63,727 bases of DNA from Mycolicibacterium agri (GTDB lineage Bacteria; Actinomycetota; Actinomycetes; Mycobacteriales; Mycobacteriaceae). Made by a program: the position numbers and the translations under genes. Below are positions 62,263 through 63,727 of the stretch, piece after piece (position 1 is the stretch's first letter; every line of letters begins with the position of its first letter). Under the pieces are notes generated by a model. The model was not told the origin of the DNA. It made no database searches and saw only the letters and a program-made list of their open reading frames with translations. The stretch spans positions 1 to 63,727 of the forward strand of contig NZ_PDCP01000034.1 in the NCBI RefSeq assembly GCF_002553505.1. The letters run 5' to 3'.

Positions 62263-62592
62263 ATGCACGAGATGGCGATCACGCAAAGTGTTGTCGACGC
62301 GGTGTGTGAACATGCCGCGGGCCGCCGTGTGCACAGTGTCAAAGTCCAGGTCGGCGAACTCTGCGCCGTCGTCCCCGACTCCATGCAGTTCTGCTTCGAG
62401 CTGGCCACGCAGGGCACCGTCGCCGACGGCGCCGTGCTCGACCTCGACGTCCAGCCCGGTCAGGCCCGCTGCCGCACCTGTGGGCAGGAGTTCGCATTGC
62501 ACGACCCGATCCTGCTGTGCCCCTGCGGAAGTGCCGATGTCGAGGTGCTGTCCGGCCGCGATCTGCGGATCCTGTCGATGGAAGTGAGCTGA
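62263..62592 (+). CDS. hypA: Hydrogenase nickel metallochaperone HypA
   Basis: A 109-residue chaperone that passes nickel to [NiFe] hydrogenase. The nickel-binding N-terminus is MHEMAITQSVVDAV; the zinc site has C-x2-C (CRTCGQEF) and C-x-C (LLCPCGSADVE). The ATG at 62263 is 278 bases from the divergent recA start. That gap holds the two recA promoters on the recA side; no clear hypA promoter was recognised in the rest. The stop is 2 bases before hypB. Confidence 0.93.
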   Translation: MHEMAITQSVVDAVCEHAAGRRVHSVKVQVGELCAVVPDSMQFCFELATQGTVADGAVLDLDVQPGQARCRTCGQEFALHDPILLCPCGSADVEVLSGRDLRILSMEVS

Positions 62593-62594
62593 CC

Positions 62595-63392
62595 ATGTGC
62601 GCAACATGCGGCTGCGGAGACACCGGCGCCGTCATCACGATCACAGGCGACGATCATCCCCACCCCCACTCGCACGACCACCCCCGCACCGAGACCATCT
62701 CGCTCGAACAGAAGGTGCTGCAGAAGAACGATGAGCTGGCCGAGCACAACCGGCAATGGCTCGCCGAGCGCGGGGTGCTCGCGCTCAACGTGACCAGCTC
62801 GCCGGGCGCCGGGAAGACCACGCTGCTGGAGCGCACCATCCGGGAACTGACCTCCGACCGGCCGGTCGCCGTCATCGAAGGGGATCAGGAGACCCTGCTC
62901 GACGCCGAACGGATCCGCGCCGCGGGCGCACGCGCCGTGCAGGTCAACACCGGGGCCGGCTGCCACCTCGACGCCGACATGGTGCACCGCGCGCTGCACG
63001 CGCTCGAACCCGAGCCCGGATCACTGTTGTTCATCGAGAACGTCGGCAACCTCGTCTGCCCCGCGCTGTTCGATCTCGGCGAGTACAGCAAGGTCGTGGT
63101 GATCTCGGTGACCGAGGGCGCGAACAAGCCGCTGAAGTATCCGCACATGTTCGCTGCCGCGCAGCTGGTCCTCATCAACAAGATCGATCTATTGCCTTAT
63201 GTCGATTTCGATCTTGATGAATGCATCGGCCATGCGCGCTCCGTCAACCCCGGCGTGAATGTTTTGCCAGTGTCGGCGACGACGGGCGAAGGCGTTGGCA
63301 CATGGTACGACTGGATCGCCTCGCAGAAAGCCGCATCGGCAAAGATCCGTATGTCACTAGATTCCGTTGACAAGACAAACCCTCCGGAGTAA
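62595..63392 (+). CDS. hypB: Hydrogenase nickel incorporation GTPase HypB
   Basis: A 265-residue GTPase that loads nickel into hydrogenase. The N-terminus has a metal site MCATCGCGD followed by a His-rich loop (DDHPHPHSHDHP). The P-loop is SSPGAGKTTLLE, the conserved metal/switch region NTGAGCHLDADMVHRALHAL, and the guanine motif LINKIDLLPYVDFDLDECIG. Its ATG follows the hypA stop after 2 bases, so they are co-translated. Homodimer function with HypA is by family. Confidence 0.94.
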   Translation: MCATCGCGDTGAVITITGDDHPHPHSHDHPRTETISLEQKVLQKNDELAEHNRQWLAERGVLALNVTSSPGAGKTTLLERTIRELTSDRPVAVIEGDQETLLDAERIRAAGARAVQVNTGAGCHLDADMVHRALHALEPEPGSLLFIENVGNLVCPALFDLGEYSKVVVISVTEGANKPLKYPHMFAAAQLVLINKIDLLPYVDFDLDECIGHARSVNPGVNVLPVSATTGEGVGTWYDWIASQKAASAKIRMSLDSVDKTNPPE

Positions 63393-63443
63393 AACGAGAG
63401 ACTAGCGCTCGTGGCGCGGGCGCTAACGTCCGACGTGGCGATT

Positions 63444-63464
63444 GGGGCTCCCAGCCCGAGCCCC
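63444..63464 (+). other. Hairpin between hypB and hydrogenase small subunit
   Basis: GGGGCTC-CCAGCCC-GAGCCCC forms a 7-bp GC-rich stem 17 bases before the hydrogenase ATG. A second stem TAGCGC...GCGCTA lies 20 bases further upstream. No T run follows, so it could tune translation or mRNA ends rather than terminate. Confidence 0.4.
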
Positions 63465-63480
63465 GGAAAGCTGAGACATA

Positions 63481-63727
63481 TGCCAACTGAGGCAGCAGTC
63501 AAAGCGGAGGAAGCGCTGATCCACGTTCTATGGATCAACGCGGGGCTAAGTTGCGACGGTGATTCTGTGGCGTTGACTGCCGCCACCCAACCCAGCATCG
63601 AGGAGATCGCGCTTGGCGCGCTGCCCGGCCTGCCCAAGATCGCCGTGCACTGGCCCCTGATTGATTTCGAGTGCGGACCAGAGGGGGGCGCGGACGATTT
63701 CCTGGAGTGGTTCTTCAAGGCAGACCG
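63481..63727 (+). CDS. hhyS: Group 1h [NiFe] hydrogenase small subunit, N-terminal part
   Basis: The first 82 codons of the small (iron-sulfur) subunit; it runs off the right edge. The opening ALIHVLWINAGLSCDGDSVA contains the proximal-cluster cysteine, and KIAVHWPLIDFECGPEGGAD, then DFLEWFFKADR, are typical of group 1h enzymes, which oxidise atmospheric hydrogen to support survival. There is no twin-arginine signal at the N-terminus, as in other group 1h small subunits I know. hypA and hypB directly precede it, likely in one operon. Confidence 0.88.

Overview
This window comes from the chromosome of a fast-growing mycobacterium (Mycolicibacterium-type). From about 9.3 kb to 62 kb the gene order follows the Mycobacterium tuberculosis block Rv2688c-Rv2737c: ceoB-ceoC, dut, cei, suhB, ppgK, sigA, sigB, ideR, sthA, nrdR, chiZ, lexA, fadE20, hflX, dapF, miaA, miaB, recX-recA. 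Fast-grower signs are an intein-free recA, a gluABCD glutamate importer, and hypA-hypB with the start of a group 1h [NiFe] hydrogenase. All identifications come from reading the sequence and remembered family knowledge; no database was searched.

Layout. 1-2.3 kb: ABC exporter pair (Rv2687c/Rv2688c-like), a divergent MarR-like regulator and an SRPBCC protein. 2.2-9.3 kb: accessory block with a CdaR/PucR regulator, a sodium:solute symporter, a 44-residue membrane protein, a DadA-type dehydrogenase, a large LuxR/LAL ATPase regulator and a DUF4242 protein. Symporter, dehydrogenase and LAL gene each carry one single-base frameshift; I saw no others in the window. 9.3-16 kb: TRAM RNA methyltransferase, a KimA-like potassium permease divergent from the RCK pair ceoB-ceoC, an MFS exporter and DUF3159. 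16-22 kb: small conserved actinobacterial genes, dut, cei, suhB, ppgK. 22-30 kb: sigA, three membrane or secreted proteins, RidA, DUF952, BrkB-like, DUF3039, DUF3099, sigB. 30-38 kb: ideR, DUF4192, lipoproteins, sthA, PAC2, hydrolase, PhzF, nrdR. 38-44 kb: chiZ/lexA divergent SOS pair, a large LGFP-repeat membrane protein, fadE20. 43.5-45.2 kb: FmdE-like, CsbD-like and Rv1733c-like genes. 45-53.7 kb: hflX, dapF, miaA, miaB and membrane genes. 53.8-57 kb: gluABCD. 57-60.3 kb: luciferase-like oxidoreductase, MmyB-type regulator/SDR pair, lipoprotein. 60.4-63.7 kb: recX-recA, then hypA-hypB-hhyS facing away.

Regulatory reading. The window holds much of the core transcription and DNA-damage circuitry. 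sigB has an ECF-type promoter (GGAAC-N17-CGTT). lexA has a SigA-like promoter whose -35 overlaps the SOS box and which should give a leaderless mRNA. recA and chiZ each carry both an SOS box and a PafBC-type (RecA-NDp) promoter, TTGTCGGTG-N8-TAnnnT, with the two elements in opposite order at the two genes. A consensus CRP box lies between the DUF4193 gene and cei, and several perfect palindromes with no assigned regulator lie between divergent genes.

I see no rRNA, tRNA, CRISPR array, insertion sequence or prophage, and no stretch above 300 bases lacks a gene. The clearest anomaly is the cluster of frameshifts at 4.0-8.7 kb; the most useful regulatory signals are the matched recA/chiZ promoters and the 23-bp palindrome at 16540-16562.
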